35,459 nt of DNA from Lachnospiraceae bacterium (GCA_024403375.1 JAKSRZ010000009.1:1-35459), one strand, 5' to 3'; shown: positions 16,368 through 25,636, counted from the stretch's first letter. Program-made: numbers and translations. Notes: generated by a model from the letters alone, not told the origin.

Positions 16368-18083
16368 TTGGAGAACACAATTAATGCTGTTATGCTTCAG
16401 AAAGCATTTCTTTCAGGAGCAAAAAGCATTGAAGCACAAAAGGAAATAATTAATGAATTGAACGTATTCCCCGTTCCTGACGGAGATACGGGTACGAACA
16501 TGACTCTTACAATCATGTCCGCCGCAAAGGATGTTGCAGCTTTAAACAATCCTAAGATGGCTGAGCTTGCAAAAGCTATTTCTTCCGGCTCCCTTCGTGG
16601 TGCAAGAGGAAATTCAGGAGTTATTCTTTCACAGCTTCTTCGTGGCTTTACAAAATCAATTGCAGAGCACGATGAGCTTACAGTAGACGTTCTTGCAAAT
16701 GCTTTTGAAAGAGCTGTAGAGACTGCATACAAGGCTGTTATGAAGCCTAAGGAAGGCACAATTCTTACAGTTGCAAGAGGCGGAGCAGAAAAGGCAAGAG
16801 AACTTGCAGATAATGGTGCAAATCTTGAGACATTCTGTAACGAAGTTCTTACTCATATGCAGGAGGTCCTTGACTACACTCCCGAACTTCTTCCTGTACT
16901 TAAAGAAGCAGGTGTTGTCGATTCAGGCGGACAGGGGCTTCTCGTAGTGCTTCAGGGTGCTGTAAAGGCGCTTAATGGCGAGGCAATCGAGTTCGAAACT
17001 GCAGCTCCTGCAACAGGTAACGCAGCTCCCGTAAAGAAAGGTGCTGCTTCTGATGATATTTCAACAGCTGACATTAAGTTTGGTTATTGTACTGAATTCA
17101 TCATTATGCTTGATAAGGAATTCCCTGAGAGCGAGGAACTTAGTTTCAAGGCATTCCTTGAGTCTATAGGTGATTCTATTGTTCTTGTTGCCGATGATGG
17201 CCTTTGCAAGGTTCATGTTCACACAAATGATCCCGGCGCTGCATTTACAAGAGCTATTAAATACGGTCAGCTTACAAGCATGAAGATCGACAATATGCGT
17301 GAGGAACATAACGAGCGTGTATTCCAGGGCGTAAGTGAAGTATTAAGCGGTGAGAAGAAGGCTGAAGAGGCTGTGGCACCTGCAGAAGCTCCCAAGAAAG
17401 AGGAAGAACCTGCTGCACCCAGAAAGAAAGATGGCTTTATTGCTGTTTCGGTGGGAAGCGGAATTAATGAAATCCTTACAGGACTTGGTGTTGACCGAAT
17501 TATCGAAGGCGGCCAGACAATGAATCCCAGCACTGAGGACTTTGTAGATGCAATTGAGAAGGTAAATGCAGATAATGTCTACATTTTCCCCAACAACAAG
17601 AATATTATTCTTGCTGCTGAGCAGTCAAAGTACCTTATTGAGGATAAAAACGTAATCGTTATTCCTTCCAAGTCAGTTCCTCAGGGCATTACAGCAATGA
17701 TTAATTATCTTTATGATAATTCTCCTGAAGAGAACACAGAGGGCATGACAGAGGCTCTCGGCACAGTAAAGACAGGTCAGGTCACATACGCCGTAAGAGA
17801 TACGAGTATCGATGGTTTCGACATTCGTCAGAACGACATTATGGGTCTTGATGACAAGACAATTAAAGCGGTAGGCACAGACATTAATGAGGTTACTGCT
17901 GAGTTGGCTAAGCAGATGATTGATGATAATTCAACATTTGTTACAGTTTACTACGGCGAAGACATTAATGAAGATAAAGCAAATGAGCTTTCAAAGGTTC
18001 TTTCCGAGGAATACCCCGACATTGAGATTGAAGTTCACCAGGGAAATCAGCCTATCTATTATTACATTATTTCAGTAGAATAG
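16368..18083 (+). CDS. fakA: DAK2-domain fatty acid kinase catalytic subunit (YloV/FakA)
   Basis: FakA phosphorylates fatty acids held by a DegV-type FakB protein to give acyl-phosphates for phospholipid synthesis. The 571-residue protein has an N-terminal DAK2 ATP-binding domain (about 1-200) with FPVPDGDTGTNM (about 34-45) and GARGNSGVILSQLLRG (about 78-93), a middle domain, a charged Lys/Glu/Ala/Pro linker (about 328-352) and a C-terminal domain (about 355-571). The start is TTG at 16368: AAGGAGG lies 8 bases ahead, while the first in-frame ATG is seven codons further and too far from it. A FakB gene is not in the window, as is usual because FakB genes are scattered. A strong terminator follows. 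Confidence 0.93.
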   Translation: MENTINAVMLQKAFLSGAKSIEAQKEIINELNVFPVPDGDTGTNMTLTIMSAAKDVAALNNPKMAELAKAISSGSLRGARGNSGVILSQLLRGFTKSIAEHDELTVDVLANAFERAVETAYKAVMKPKEGTILTVARGGAEKARELADNGANLETFCNEVLTHMQEVLDYTPELLPVLKEAGVVDSGGQGLLVVLQGAVKALNGEAIEFETAAPATGNAAPVKKGAASDDISTADIKFGYCTEFIIMLDKEFPESEELSFKAFLESIGDSIVLVADDGLCKVHVHTNDPGAAFTRAIKYGQLTSMKIDNMREEHNERVFQGVSEVLSGEKKAEEAVAPAEAPKKEEEPAAPRKKDGFIAVSVGSGINEILTGLGVDRIIEGGQTMNPSTEDFVDAIEKVNADNVYIFPNNKNIILAAEQSKYLIEDKNVIVIPSKSVPQGITAMINYLYDNSPEENTEGMTEALGTVKTGQVTYAVRDTSIDGFDIRQNDIMGLDDKTIKAVGTDINEVTAELAKQMIDDNSTFVTVYYGEDINEDKANELSKVLSEEYPDIEIEVHQGNQPIYYYIISVE

Positions 18084-18091
18084 TACTCATC

Positions 18092-18126
18092 AAACCGAAC
18101 GGGGGCGGTTCCTCGTTCGGTTTTTT
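18092..18126 (+). terminator. Terminator between fakA and recG
   Basis: A 10-bp stem AAACCGAACG (18092-18101) with CGTTCGGTTT (18114-18123) runs into a T-tract ending at 18126, only 9 bases before the recG ATG. Confidence 0.88.
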
Positions 18127-18135
18127 ATTTTTGCC

Positions 18136-20181
18136 ATGCAACTAAACGATTCGGTAAAAACAATAAAGGGAATAGGAGATAAGCTTCAGGAACTGTTTGC
18201 CAAGGTTTCGGTAAACAGTGTCGGTGAGCTGATGACTTATTATCCCGTAAGATATGAAGATTATAAGCTTCCGCAGGACATAAACACCGTGAGAGACGGT
18301 GAAACCTGCGTTATTTGTGCTTGTGTATCCAATGTAAAGGATAATGGCACAAAGTCCAGAATAAAGGTGATAACCTGTAAGGCTAATGATCCGACCGGCG
18401 AGGTTGAGCTGGTGTGGTTTAATCAGCCTTATGTTAAGTATGAGCTGAAAGCGGGATATCACTATATTTTCAGGGGAAAAGTAGTTCAAAAAGGAAAAAA
18501 ACTGTCTGTAGAACAGGCGAAGATATATAGAAGGGAAGACTATTTTAAGCTTCAGAACAGTCTCCAGCCCGTGTATTCTCTTACAAAGGGCTTAACCAAT
18601 AATGCCATAACAAAAGCAATGAAACAGGCTCTTGTACTGGCGGAGGATTTTCCGGAATATCTGCCATCAGCAACGAGAAAAAAGTATGATGTTCTAAAGA
18701 AAAAGCATGCTCTGCAGGAAATTCATTTTCCAAAGTCGGAGGAAACTATGCTGGAAGCAAGGAGAAGCCTTGTTTTTGAGGAATTCTTCCTATTTGGCGT
18801 ATTTTTAAGAGCAATGTCGAAGGGCAGAGAGTGTGCCAAAAGTGAAGCGGTGATTACTGATAATGGCATGTGTGAGAAGCTTATGGGAGAGTTGCCCTTT
18901 AAGCTTACCAAAGGTCAGCTGGAGGCGTTTGAAAATATCAAAAAGGATATGACTTCCGGAAATGTAATGGCACGACTTGTTCAGGGAGACGTTGGCTCAG
19001 GAAAAACTATTATTGCGGTTCTGGCCATGCTTTTATGTGCCTCTAATGGTTATCAGGCAGCAATAATGGCACCTACCGAGGTGCTTGCCGAGCAGCATTA
19101 CAGCTCTATGTATGGTGTTTTTAAGCGTTACGGCCTTAAATGCGAATTGCTGACAGGCTCAATGACAGCGAAAGAAAAAAAAGAGGCCTATGCCCGAATT
19201 GCTGCTCATGAGGCAGATATTATTATCGGAACTCATACACTTTTTCAGGAAAAGCTGGAGTTTGATAATCTTGCTCTTTGCATTACGGATGAGCAGCACC
19301 GCTTTGGTGTGAAGCAAAGAGAGAAGCTTGGGAAAAAGGGGATGAATCCTCATATTCTTGTTATGAGTGCAACTCCGATTCCGAGAACATTGGCAATGAT
19401 GCTTTATGGAGACATGGACATTTCTCTTGTAAAGGAACTTCCGGCGGATCGTCTCGCTATAAAGAACTGTGTTGTGGGACCGGAGTATCGTCCTACTGCT
19501 TACAAGTTTATGGCTGAGCAGGTTAAGCAGGGCAGGCAATGCTATGTAATATGTCCGATGGTGGATGAGACAGAGGAAAGCGACGGCGAAAATGTCACAG
19601 ATTATTCTGCTCGTTTACAGGAAACCTTTGGTGATGAGATAAGGGTCGGGATGCTTCATGGGAAGATGAAACCCACGGAAAAAAATATCATCATGCATAA
19701 GTTTTCTACCGGTGAAATTGACATACTTGTCTCCACTACAGTTGTAGAAGTTGGCGTCAATGTGCCAAACGCAACAGTAATGATGATTGAAAACGCGGAC
19801 CGATTCGGACTGGCACAGCTGCATCAGCTGAGAGGACGAGTAGGACGTGGTGCATACCAGTCATACTGCATTTTTATGTATGGAAACAAGAGCGATGATG
19901 CCCTTGAAAGACTTAACATATTAAAGACATCCAATGACGGCTTTTATATAGCCAATGAGGACTTGAAACTCAGAGGCCCCGGAGACCTCTTCGGAATACG
20001 TCAGAGCGGAGAATTATACTTTAAAATCGGTGATATATATAATGACTCTGATGTGCTTACCAAAGCCTATGAAGCGGCTCATGAACTTACAGATAAAGAG
20101 GCTGATGAGGTGATGAGAAAGCTTTATGAAAGTTCGGCAAAAGAAGTGTTTAAATTTCTTGAGAATTATGCTACTATTTAA
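18136..20181 (+). CDS. recG: ATP-dependent DNA helicase RecG
   Basis: RecG reverses stalled replication forks and branch-migrates Holliday junctions. At 681 residues it is of normal length. The N-terminal wedge/OB region (1-250) includes TIKGIGDKLQELF and DPTGEVELVWFNQPY. The helicase core shows Walker A GDVGSGKT (about 283-290), APTEVLAEQH, DEQH (near 385), SATPIPRTLAM and QLRGRVGRG, plus the C-terminal GDLFGIRQSG. The ATG at 18136 gives the expected family N-terminus (MQLNDSVKTIKGIGD), yet no Shine-Dalgarno precedes it: the upstream bases are the T-tract of the fakA terminator. Expression thus seems to depend on read-through and weak initiation. An AAA+ gene follows after 17 bases. Confidence 0.97.
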   Translation: MQLNDSVKTIKGIGDKLQELFAKVSVNSVGELMTYYPVRYEDYKLPQDINTVRDGETCVICACVSNVKDNGTKSRIKVITCKANDPTGEVELVWFNQPYVKYELKAGYHYIFRGKVVQKGKKLSVEQAKIYRREDYFKLQNSLQPVYSLTKGLTNNAITKAMKQALVLAEDFPEYLPSATRKKYDVLKKKHALQEIHFPKSEETMLEARRSLVFEEFFLFGVFLRAMSKGRECAKSEAVITDNGMCEKLMGELPFKLTKGQLEAFENIKKDMTSGNVMARLVQGDVGSGKTIIAVLAMLLCASNGYQAAIMAPTEVLAEQHYSSMYGVFKRYGLKCELLTGSMTAKEKKEAYARIAAHEADIIIGTHTLFQEKLEFDNLALCITDEQHRFGVKQREKLGKKGMNPHILVMSATPIPRTLAMMLYGDMDISLVKELPADRLAIKNCVVGPEYRPTAYKFMAEQVKQGRQCYVICPMVDETEESDGENVTDYSARLQETFGDEIRVGMLHGKMKPTEKNIIMHKFSTGEIDILVSTTVVEVGVNVPNATVMMIENADRFGLAQLHQLRGRVGRGAYQSYCIFMYGNKSDDALERLNILKTSNDGFYIANEDLKLRGPGDLFGIRQSGELYFKIGDIYNDSDVLTKAYEAAHELTDKEADEVMRKLYESSAKEVFKFLENYATI

Positions 20182-20198
20182 ACTTAAGGAATAAACTT

Positions 20199-21842
20199 AT
20201 GCCTGAAAAATCATATACCAATATACAACTGTATAAAATAGCCAAGGATAATTACGGACTCCTTAAAAGATTTTGCAGACTCTTAGGTGATGAAGGGTAC
20301 TGGGAGACGGCAGAACGCGTGTTACGCATGGGACCGGAAAGCATTCTTGACATATATGTGGAATCTATTCTCGTCTGCTTTGCATCCTATTGCAATCGCC
20401 TTTCAGCAGAGGAGAAAGCTTTTATTGCCTCTCTTTCAGATACTGCGGACGAACTTATAAAAGAGAGCAACGAAAAGGAACTTACGGAGGAAGCTGAACG
20501 ATTCCAGAAGAATCCACCAATATTATTTCAGCTTCTTTCTCTGAGAGATATGGAAAAAGGATCGGGCTATGCGGCTCTTTTCTTTGATGCCCTTGTAAAT
20601 ATCATGCTTTCTTTGAGCTATCTTGACAACCATCGCCAGAAGGAAGCAACAAAATACCTTGGTATATATTTTGATAAAGTAAGTGTTTTTCTGGCTAATG
20701 AAAAGAATAAGGGACAAAGTGTTGACAGCAAATACATTTTCAAAAAGCTGTGCTACGGAGATCTCATTTCAAGTGCGGAGTCAATAGAAGAATCCAACGG
20801 TGACTTTGAAGAGTACAAAATACGTCACCTGAATTATTCCAAAGAATCACTTAAACCCGTTGCATCTGCGGAGGTTTTTGAAGATTACAGAGAGAGACGG
20901 GGCAAGAGACTTTCTGAACACGTTATAAGTCCCATTACAAAGAACGAATATGTAAAGCCCGAAATTACAGAAGTGGATCCAAAGAAAAAGGTTCAGGCTG
21001 ACAAAGAAGAGCAGATAATCGGACAGATTCATGATGATAAGCTTAACGAGCTTCTTGAAGAACTGAATTCACTTGTGGGCCTTTCAGATGTTAAAACGGA
21101 AATCAGATCCTTGATTAATCTTATCAAGGTTCGAAAAATGCGTGCACAATATAAGCTCCCGGAAATCGAAATGTCGTATCATATGGTGTTCACGGGCAGT
21201 CCCGGAACCGGTAAGACGACAGTGGCACGAATTGTGGGACAGGTTTATCGAGAACTGGGGATACTCAGTAAAGGAACTGTTACTGAAACGGACCGTTCCG
21301 GACTGGTAGCCGGATATGTGGGACAGACTGCACTTAAGGTGAAGGACGTTGTTGAGGAAAGTCTTGGCGGAGTACTCTTTATAGATGAGGCTTATGCCCT
21401 TAATTCATCTTCAGGCAATGACTTTGGTAAAGAGGCACTTGATACCCTCGTAAAGCTTATGGAAGACCACAGAAATGATCTGGTGGTAATTGTAGCGGGC
21501 TATACGGAAGAAATGAAAGAATTCCTGAAGGCTAATACAGGATTGGTTTCGAGATTCAACAGGTTTATCACATTCCCTGACTATTCTGACGAGGAACTTT
21601 GTGAAATCTTTAAGGGAATGGCAGACAAAAACGGATTTGTGTGTGATGAAGGCGTCAGAACCGCTTTGTTTGAGTATCTGGGATGTATGACAGAAAAAGA
21701 AAAGGGCGAATTCGGTAATGCCAGAGGCATAAGGAATTTGTTTGAAGCAATGCTTGTAAATCAGGCGAACAGAGTTGTTATGGAGGAAGTATTTTCCATG
21801 GAAGAACTCACTCGCCTTAAGATAGAGGATATTTCGTGGTGA
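20199..21842 (+). CDS. AAA+ ATPase of the CbxX/CfqX (SpoVK/EccA-like) family
   Basis: A 547-residue protein with a helical N-terminal region (about 1-225) that I do not recognise, a charged linker (about 225-275) and one AAA+ domain (about 285-547). Motifs: GLSDVKTEI at the domain entry, Walker A GSPGTGKT (333-340), the pore-loop region GLVAGYVGQT (368-377), Walker B VLFIDEA (392-398), sensor-1-like VIVAGYTEEM, and NTGLVSRFNRFITFPD with the arginine finger. Relatives include SpoVK of spore formers, the RuBisCO activase CbbX and EccA of type VII secretion, which also carries a helical (TPR) N-terminus. No cbb, spore or ESX genes are nearby. It starts 17 bases after recG and its stop overlaps the next glycosyltransferase start, so it appears to be the first member of a glycosylation cassette; its substrate is unknown. 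Confidence 0.88.
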   Translation: MPEKSYTNIQLYKIAKDNYGLLKRFCRLLGDEGYWETAERVLRMGPESILDIYVESILVCFASYCNRLSAEEKAFIASLSDTADELIKESNEKELTEEAERFQKNPPILFQLLSLRDMEKGSGYAALFFDALVNIMLSLSYLDNHRQKEATKYLGIYFDKVSVFLANEKNKGQSVDSKYIFKKLCYGDLISSAESIEESNGDFEEYKIRHLNYSKESLKPVASAEVFEDYRERRGKRLSEHVISPITKNEYVKPEITEVDPKKKVQADKEEQIIGQIHDDKLNELLEELNSLVGLSDVKTEIRSLINLIKVRKMRAQYKLPEIEMSYHMVFTGSPGTGKTTVARIVGQVYRELGILSKGTVTETDRSGLVAGYVGQTALKVKDVVEESLGGVLFIDEAYALNSSSGNDFGKEALDTLVKLMEDHRNDLVVIVAGYTEEMKEFLKANTGLVSRFNRFITFPDYSDEELCEIFKGMADKNGFVCDEGVRTALFEYLGCMTEKEKGEFGNARGIRNLFEAMLVNQANRVVMEEVFSMEELTRLKIEDISW

Positions 21843-22771
21843 GAAACACAGACAGTCTGGTATCGGTGGTAATGCCCGTTTATAACGAGGAGAAGCACAT
21901 TATTACCTCTGTGGAAACAGTTAAAAAGATACTTGTTGACAATAAAATTAATTACGAATTTGTACTTGTTGATGATGGATCAAAGGATTCATCATGGGAA
22001 AAACTTACCGAGCTTTCAAAAAGGGACGAGAAGATAAAGAGCGTTCGCCTGAGCAGAAATTTTGGCAAAGAGGCAGCACTTTGTGCAGGACTTACCGAAA
22101 GCACAGGTGAAGCTATTGTTGTACTTGATTCGGACCTTCAGCATCCGCCCGAACTGATTCCTGAATTTGTCAGAATCTGGCGTGATGAGGACGTGGACGT
22201 AGTAGAGGGCGTAAAGGCAGACAGAGGAAAGGAAAGTGCCTTCCACAGATTATGTGCCAACGGCTTCTACAAGCTTCTTTACAGACTTACAGAGATTGAC
22301 TTGCTTAATGCATCGGACTTTAAGCTGCTTGACAGGAACGTCGTTGAAGCGATGCTGTCCATGCCTGAAAAAATCACCTTTTTCAGAGGTATGTCCGCAT
22401 GGGTGGGATTTGAAAGAAGGAAAGTTCCCTTCGAAGTTCAGGACAGAGTGGAGGGCTCTTCAAAATGGTCCTTCAAACGCCTTTTGAATCTGGCAATCAC
22501 TTCCATAACCAGCTATGCATCCGCACCCTTAAAGCTTATTATCTGGCTCGGCTTTATTATGTTCATAGGCTCAATTGTTCTGGGAATTCAGACTCTTGTC
22601 AGATACTTGCTTGGGAATGCTCTTGAAGGCTTTACGACAGTCATTTTGCTGTTGTTGTTTATAGGAAGTATAATCATGGTTGCTCTTGGCATAATCGGAT
22701 TATATCTTGAAAGAATTTATCATGAAATAAAAGGCAGACCACGTTACATTATTTCCAGACGAAATAATTAG
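21836..22771 (+). CDS. GT2 glycosyltransferase with two C-terminal membrane helices (GtrB/ArnC-like)
   Basis: A 311-residue family 2 glycosyltransferase. The GT-A domain shows VVMPVYNEE, VDDGSKDSS and DSDLQHPPE with the metal-binding Asp pair, and RLSRNFGKEAALCAG. Two membrane helices (about 233-252 and 264-290) end in a basic RPRYIISRRNN tail, the layout of enzymes that move a sugar onto undecaprenyl or dolichyl phosphate (GtrB, ArnC, YkoT/CsbB types). Start: GTG at 21836, 7 bases after AGAGG; a second GTG at 21839 is possible. Either overlaps the AAA+ stop codon, implying translational coupling. Predicted product: a polyprenyl-phosphate sugar, to be used by the GT-C-like protein encoded next. 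Confidence 0.9.
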   Translation: MVRNTDSLVSVVMPVYNEEKHIITSVETVKKILVDNKINYEFVLVDDGSKDSSWEKLTELSKRDEKIKSVRLSRNFGKEAALCAGLTESTGEAIVVLDSDLQHPPELIPEFVRIWRDEDVDVVEGVKADRGKESAFHRLCANGFYKLLYRLTEIDLLNASDFKLLDRNVVEAMLSMPEKITFFRGMSAWVGFERRKVPFEVQDRVEGSSKWSFKRLLNLAITSITSYASAPLKLIIWLGFIMFIGSIVLGIQTLVRYLLGNALEGFTTVILLLLFIGSIIMVALGIIGLYLERIYHEIKGRPRYIISRRNN

Positions 22772-22790
22772 CCGTCTGCTTGGGGGGACT

Positions 22791-24851
22791 ATGATAGGAG
22801 TTCTTTACATACTGACATGTATACTGGCGGGCTCGGTTTTCTGCGGCTTTTTTCTGCCAAAGCTGAAATCGTCGGCTCATATAAAAAGAAATCAGGGAGA
22901 GATAAATCTTCCTGAAGTTTTTGTGCTCTTTCCGGCATGGTATCTTACGGGAACTCTTTTTGTAACCTGGATTACTTACTTTGTGGCATATGGCTTCGGA
23001 CAGAAAAAAACTCCGCTTACACCTGCAAACGCAATAGTAATGCCAATGGTTATCATTCTTTGTGCTGTATATTACTATTTTGATATCAGGAAGAAGAATA
23101 AAGAAGAATTACTTAAAAACATCAAGAACAGCTGGAAGTCGGACAGTAACGTATATTGGGTATTTGCACTGATTGTGCTGGCTTTTTGCGTGGCTGTCAT
23201 GTTCAAATCGTTTTATGTTGATAAGGACAACAATATGTGCGTCGGATACTCAGTATGGGGTGATTTTGGTGCACATCTCAGCATGATAAGATCCTTTTCA
23301 TACAGCAACAACTATCCTACAGGATATACATACTTTGCCGGCGAGGATATTAAGTACCACTTTATGCATGAGTTTCTTGTGGGTAACCTTGAGTATCTCG
23401 GACTTCGTATTGACTACGCTTTTAACATCCCCAGTATATTAAGCTTATTCAGCACATATCTTCTTCTTTTTGTGCTTACATGCAATGTGCTTAAAAGTAA
23501 GCTCACAGCTTGTCTCGGAGCACTTTTCTTTACCTTCAGAAGTTCACCTTCCGTATTTACCTTCCTTGCCAATGACAGGAGCGGAAATGCATTAAAGGCC
23601 CTTTGGGAAAATAAGTCATATTTTACATATTCAGACTATCACGAAGGATGGGGCTTCTGGTGCACGAGAGTATTCAGCAATCAGCGTCATCTGGCTTTTG
23701 GAATTACCGCATTACTGTTGGCTCTGATTATATTTCTTCCGTATCTTACCGAAATGGGAAGAAAACTTTCGGAGACACAGGAAAACAAGTTCAAAGCGTG
23801 CTTTTTCTCCAAAGATTCCTTTGCCATCAGAGACTGGAAGCTTGCAGTAGGATGCGGCCTGTTCCTCGGAGCACTGGCATTCTGGCACGGATCTGCACTT
23901 ATAGCATGTCTTTCAATGCTTTTCTTTATGGCAGCATTTTCATGTTTCAGACTTGACTATCTGATTACTGCGGGAATTGCGGTGGGAATGTCCGTTCTTC
24001 AGTCGAAAATGTTTATTACCGGATCGGCTGTAAGCCCCAGCTATTTCTTTGGATTTATTGCAGAAAACAGAACGGTTTTCGGCGTATTAAGATATGTGGT
24101 TCTTCTTACAGGCATTACACTTTTGCTGGCAGTATTTGGAATGCTGAAAACAAAGGGAATCCAGCGATATATGCTTTGGGTATTCTTTGTACCCTTTGTA
24201 CTCAGCTTTTTCCTTTCACTTACACCTGATATAGGCGTAAACCATAAGTGGATAATAATGTCACTTATGCTTACATCAATGTTTACCGCTCATTTTGTGG
24301 CATCATTGATAAGACAGAGGGATGTTATAAAATTGGTGACTGCCATCGTTCTCTGCTTTGTACTTACCGCGACAGGAATTACGGAACTGTTTATACAGTA
24401 CAAAGAAGACATGAACTATATGAGATTCGACCAGAACAGCGAAGTAACACTTTGGCTTAAAGAAAATGTTGATGCTCACGAAATAGTTCTTGCGGATGAT
24501 TATGCAATTTCAGAACAGACGCTTGGCGGAATTATGGGGTATTTTGCATATGAATACTGCACATGGTCCGCAGGATACGATACTAATGGCAGAAAAGAAC
24601 AGCTTATTGAAATGATGAGTTCAACCGAACCTAATGAGCTGGCTTACTATGCTAAGAAACTGGGAATTGATTATATTATCGTAAACGTTGGAATGAGAGA
24701 GTGCCAGTACTACGATTTTAATGAAACACTTCTGGAAAACACATTTGAGGAAGTGTACACATATGGCGAGGTCGTAAGCAGGGAACTTAAAGAGGCCGGT
24801 GCCATGGACTGGTCCATAAGAATTTTTGACACAAGAAAGCATATATACTAG
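22791..24851 (+). CDS. Polytopic membrane protein, GT-C-like glycosyltransferase
   Basis: A 686-residue integral membrane protein with a dozen or so hydrophobic segments between 1 and 540, then a soluble C-terminal domain of about 140 residues. The first large outer loop has VWGDFGAHLSMIRSF (about 155-169, Asp158 and His162) followed by an FAGEDIKYHF segment (His190); an Asp plus His in this loop is the hallmark of GT-C enzymes that take sugars from polyprenyl phosphate outside the membrane. I cannot place it in a named family. It lies between two GT2 genes (19 and 10 bases away), one of which probably makes its lipid-linked donor. A GGGGGG Shine-Dalgarno variant is shared with the next gene. 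Acceptor (protein, wall polymer or glycolipid) unknown; an inactive flippase-like protein is an alternative. Confidence 0.75.
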   Translation: MIGVLYILTCILAGSVFCGFFLPKLKSSAHIKRNQGEINLPEVFVLFPAWYLTGTLFVTWITYFVAYGFGQKKTPLTPANAIVMPMVIILCAVYYYFDIRKKNKEELLKNIKNSWKSDSNVYWVFALIVLAFCVAVMFKSFYVDKDNNMCVGYSVWGDFGAHLSMIRSFSYSNNYPTGYTYFAGEDIKYHFMHEFLVGNLEYLGLRIDYAFNIPSILSLFSTYLLLFVLTCNVLKSKLTACLGALFFTFRSSPSVFTFLANDRSGNALKALWENKSYFTYSDYHEGWGFWCTRVFSNQRHLAFGITALLLALIIFLPYLTEMGRKLSETQENKFKACFFSKDSFAIRDWKLAVGCGLFLGALAFWHGSALIACLSMLFFMAAFSCFRLDYLITAGIAVGMSVLQSKMFITGSAVSPSYFFGFIAENRTVFGVLRYVVLLTGITLLLAVFGMLKTKGIQRYMLWVFFVPFVLSFFLSLTPDIGVNHKWIIMSLMLTSMFTAHFVASLIRQRDVIKLVTAIVLCFVLTATGITELFIQYKEDMNYMRFDQNSEVTLWLKENVDAHEIVLADDYAISEQTLGGIMGYFAYEYCTWSAGYDTNGRKEQLIEMMSSTEPNELAYYAKKLGIDYIIVNVGMRECQYYDFNETLLENTFEEVYTYGEVVSRELKEAGAMDWSIRIFDTRKHIY

Positions 24852-24861
24852 GGGGGACAAA

Positions 24862-25578
24862 ATGGATAAACTATATATTGTAATACCGGCATATAACGAA
24901 AGAGACAATATTGAAAATGTAGTTAATGACTGGTATCCGGTTGTGGAAAAATATGGTCAGGATTCACGTCTTGTGATTGTTAATGACGGAAGCAAGGATG
25001 ATACTTATGAAATACTGACAGGACTCGCAAAAGACAGACCGCAGATGACAGCACTTACAAAGCCTAACGGAGGTCATGGAGCGACGATTCTTTATGGCTA
25101 TAATTATGCAATAAATGAGGGTGCAGACTACATTTTCCAGACTGACTCCGACGGCCAGACACTGCCGGCTGAATTTGATGAGTTCTGGAAACTTCGTGAT
25201 GAATACGATATGGTTATCGGACACAGAAAGGGCCGCCAGGACGGAGCATCAAGAGTGTTTGTGACAAAAACACTTAAGCTTGTATGCAGACTTTGCTTCC
25301 ACGTGACTGTTACCGATGCCAATACTCCGTTCAGACTTATGAAGGCGGAAACGCTTAAAAAGGAAATAGTAAATGTTCCGAAGGATTATAATCTTTCCAA
25401 TGTCATAATTTCCGTTCTCTTTGTAAAGAAAAATTACAAAGTAAAGTTTATTCCGATTACCTTCAGACCTCGTCAGGGCGGTGTGAATTCCATTAACATG
25501 AAAAAGATTTTCAAAATCGGAAAAAAGGCACTGAAGGATTTTGCTCAGATAAACAAGATTATTAAAAAGAGTAATTAG
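24862..25578 (+). CDS. GT2 glycosyltransferase, DPM1-like, soluble
   Basis: A 238-residue family 2 glycosyltransferase without membrane helices, resembling the catalytic part of dolichyl-phosphate mannose synthase. Motifs: YIVIPAYNERDNI at the start, VNDGSKDDT, QTDSDGQTLP with the DxD-type metal site, and DANTPFRLM. ATG 24862 is used rather than the upstream frame ATG (24826), which lies inside the preceding gene; GGGGGG at 24851-24856 is 5 bases ahead. It is the last gene of the recG-AAA-glycosyltransferase run. Two polyprenyl-phosphate sugar synthases around one GT-C protein suggest two donors, or one donor synthase and one enzyme extending a glycan. The sugar is unknown. Confidence 0.9.
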   Translation: MDKLYIVIPAYNERDNIENVVNDWYPVVEKYGQDSRLVIVNDGSKDDTYEILTGLAKDRPQMTALTKPNGGHGATILYGYNYAINEGADYIFQTDSDGQTLPAEFDEFWKLRDEYDMVIGHRKGRQDGASRVFVTKTLKLVCRLCFHVTVTDANTPFRLMKAETLKKEIVNVPKDYNLSNVIISVLFVKKNYKVKFIPITFRPRQGGVNSINMKKIFKIGKKALKDFAQINKIIKKSN

Positions 25579-25636
25579 TACGTCTTTCCATCTTGTGTTT
25601 TCAAATTAAATATTATAGAATAACAGGAAAGTTGAT

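Noticed and set aside
20199..21842. RuBisCO activase (CbbX) or type VII secretion EccA assignment
   Set aside because: The AAA+ domain matches the wider family, but no RuBisCO or ESX genes are present and the N-terminal region is unassigned, so only the family level is claimed.
25593..25619. Possible rsmD promoter (TTGTGT with TATAGA)
   Set aside because: Spacing of 15 bases and poor boxes; not distinguishable from chance in AT-rich DNA.
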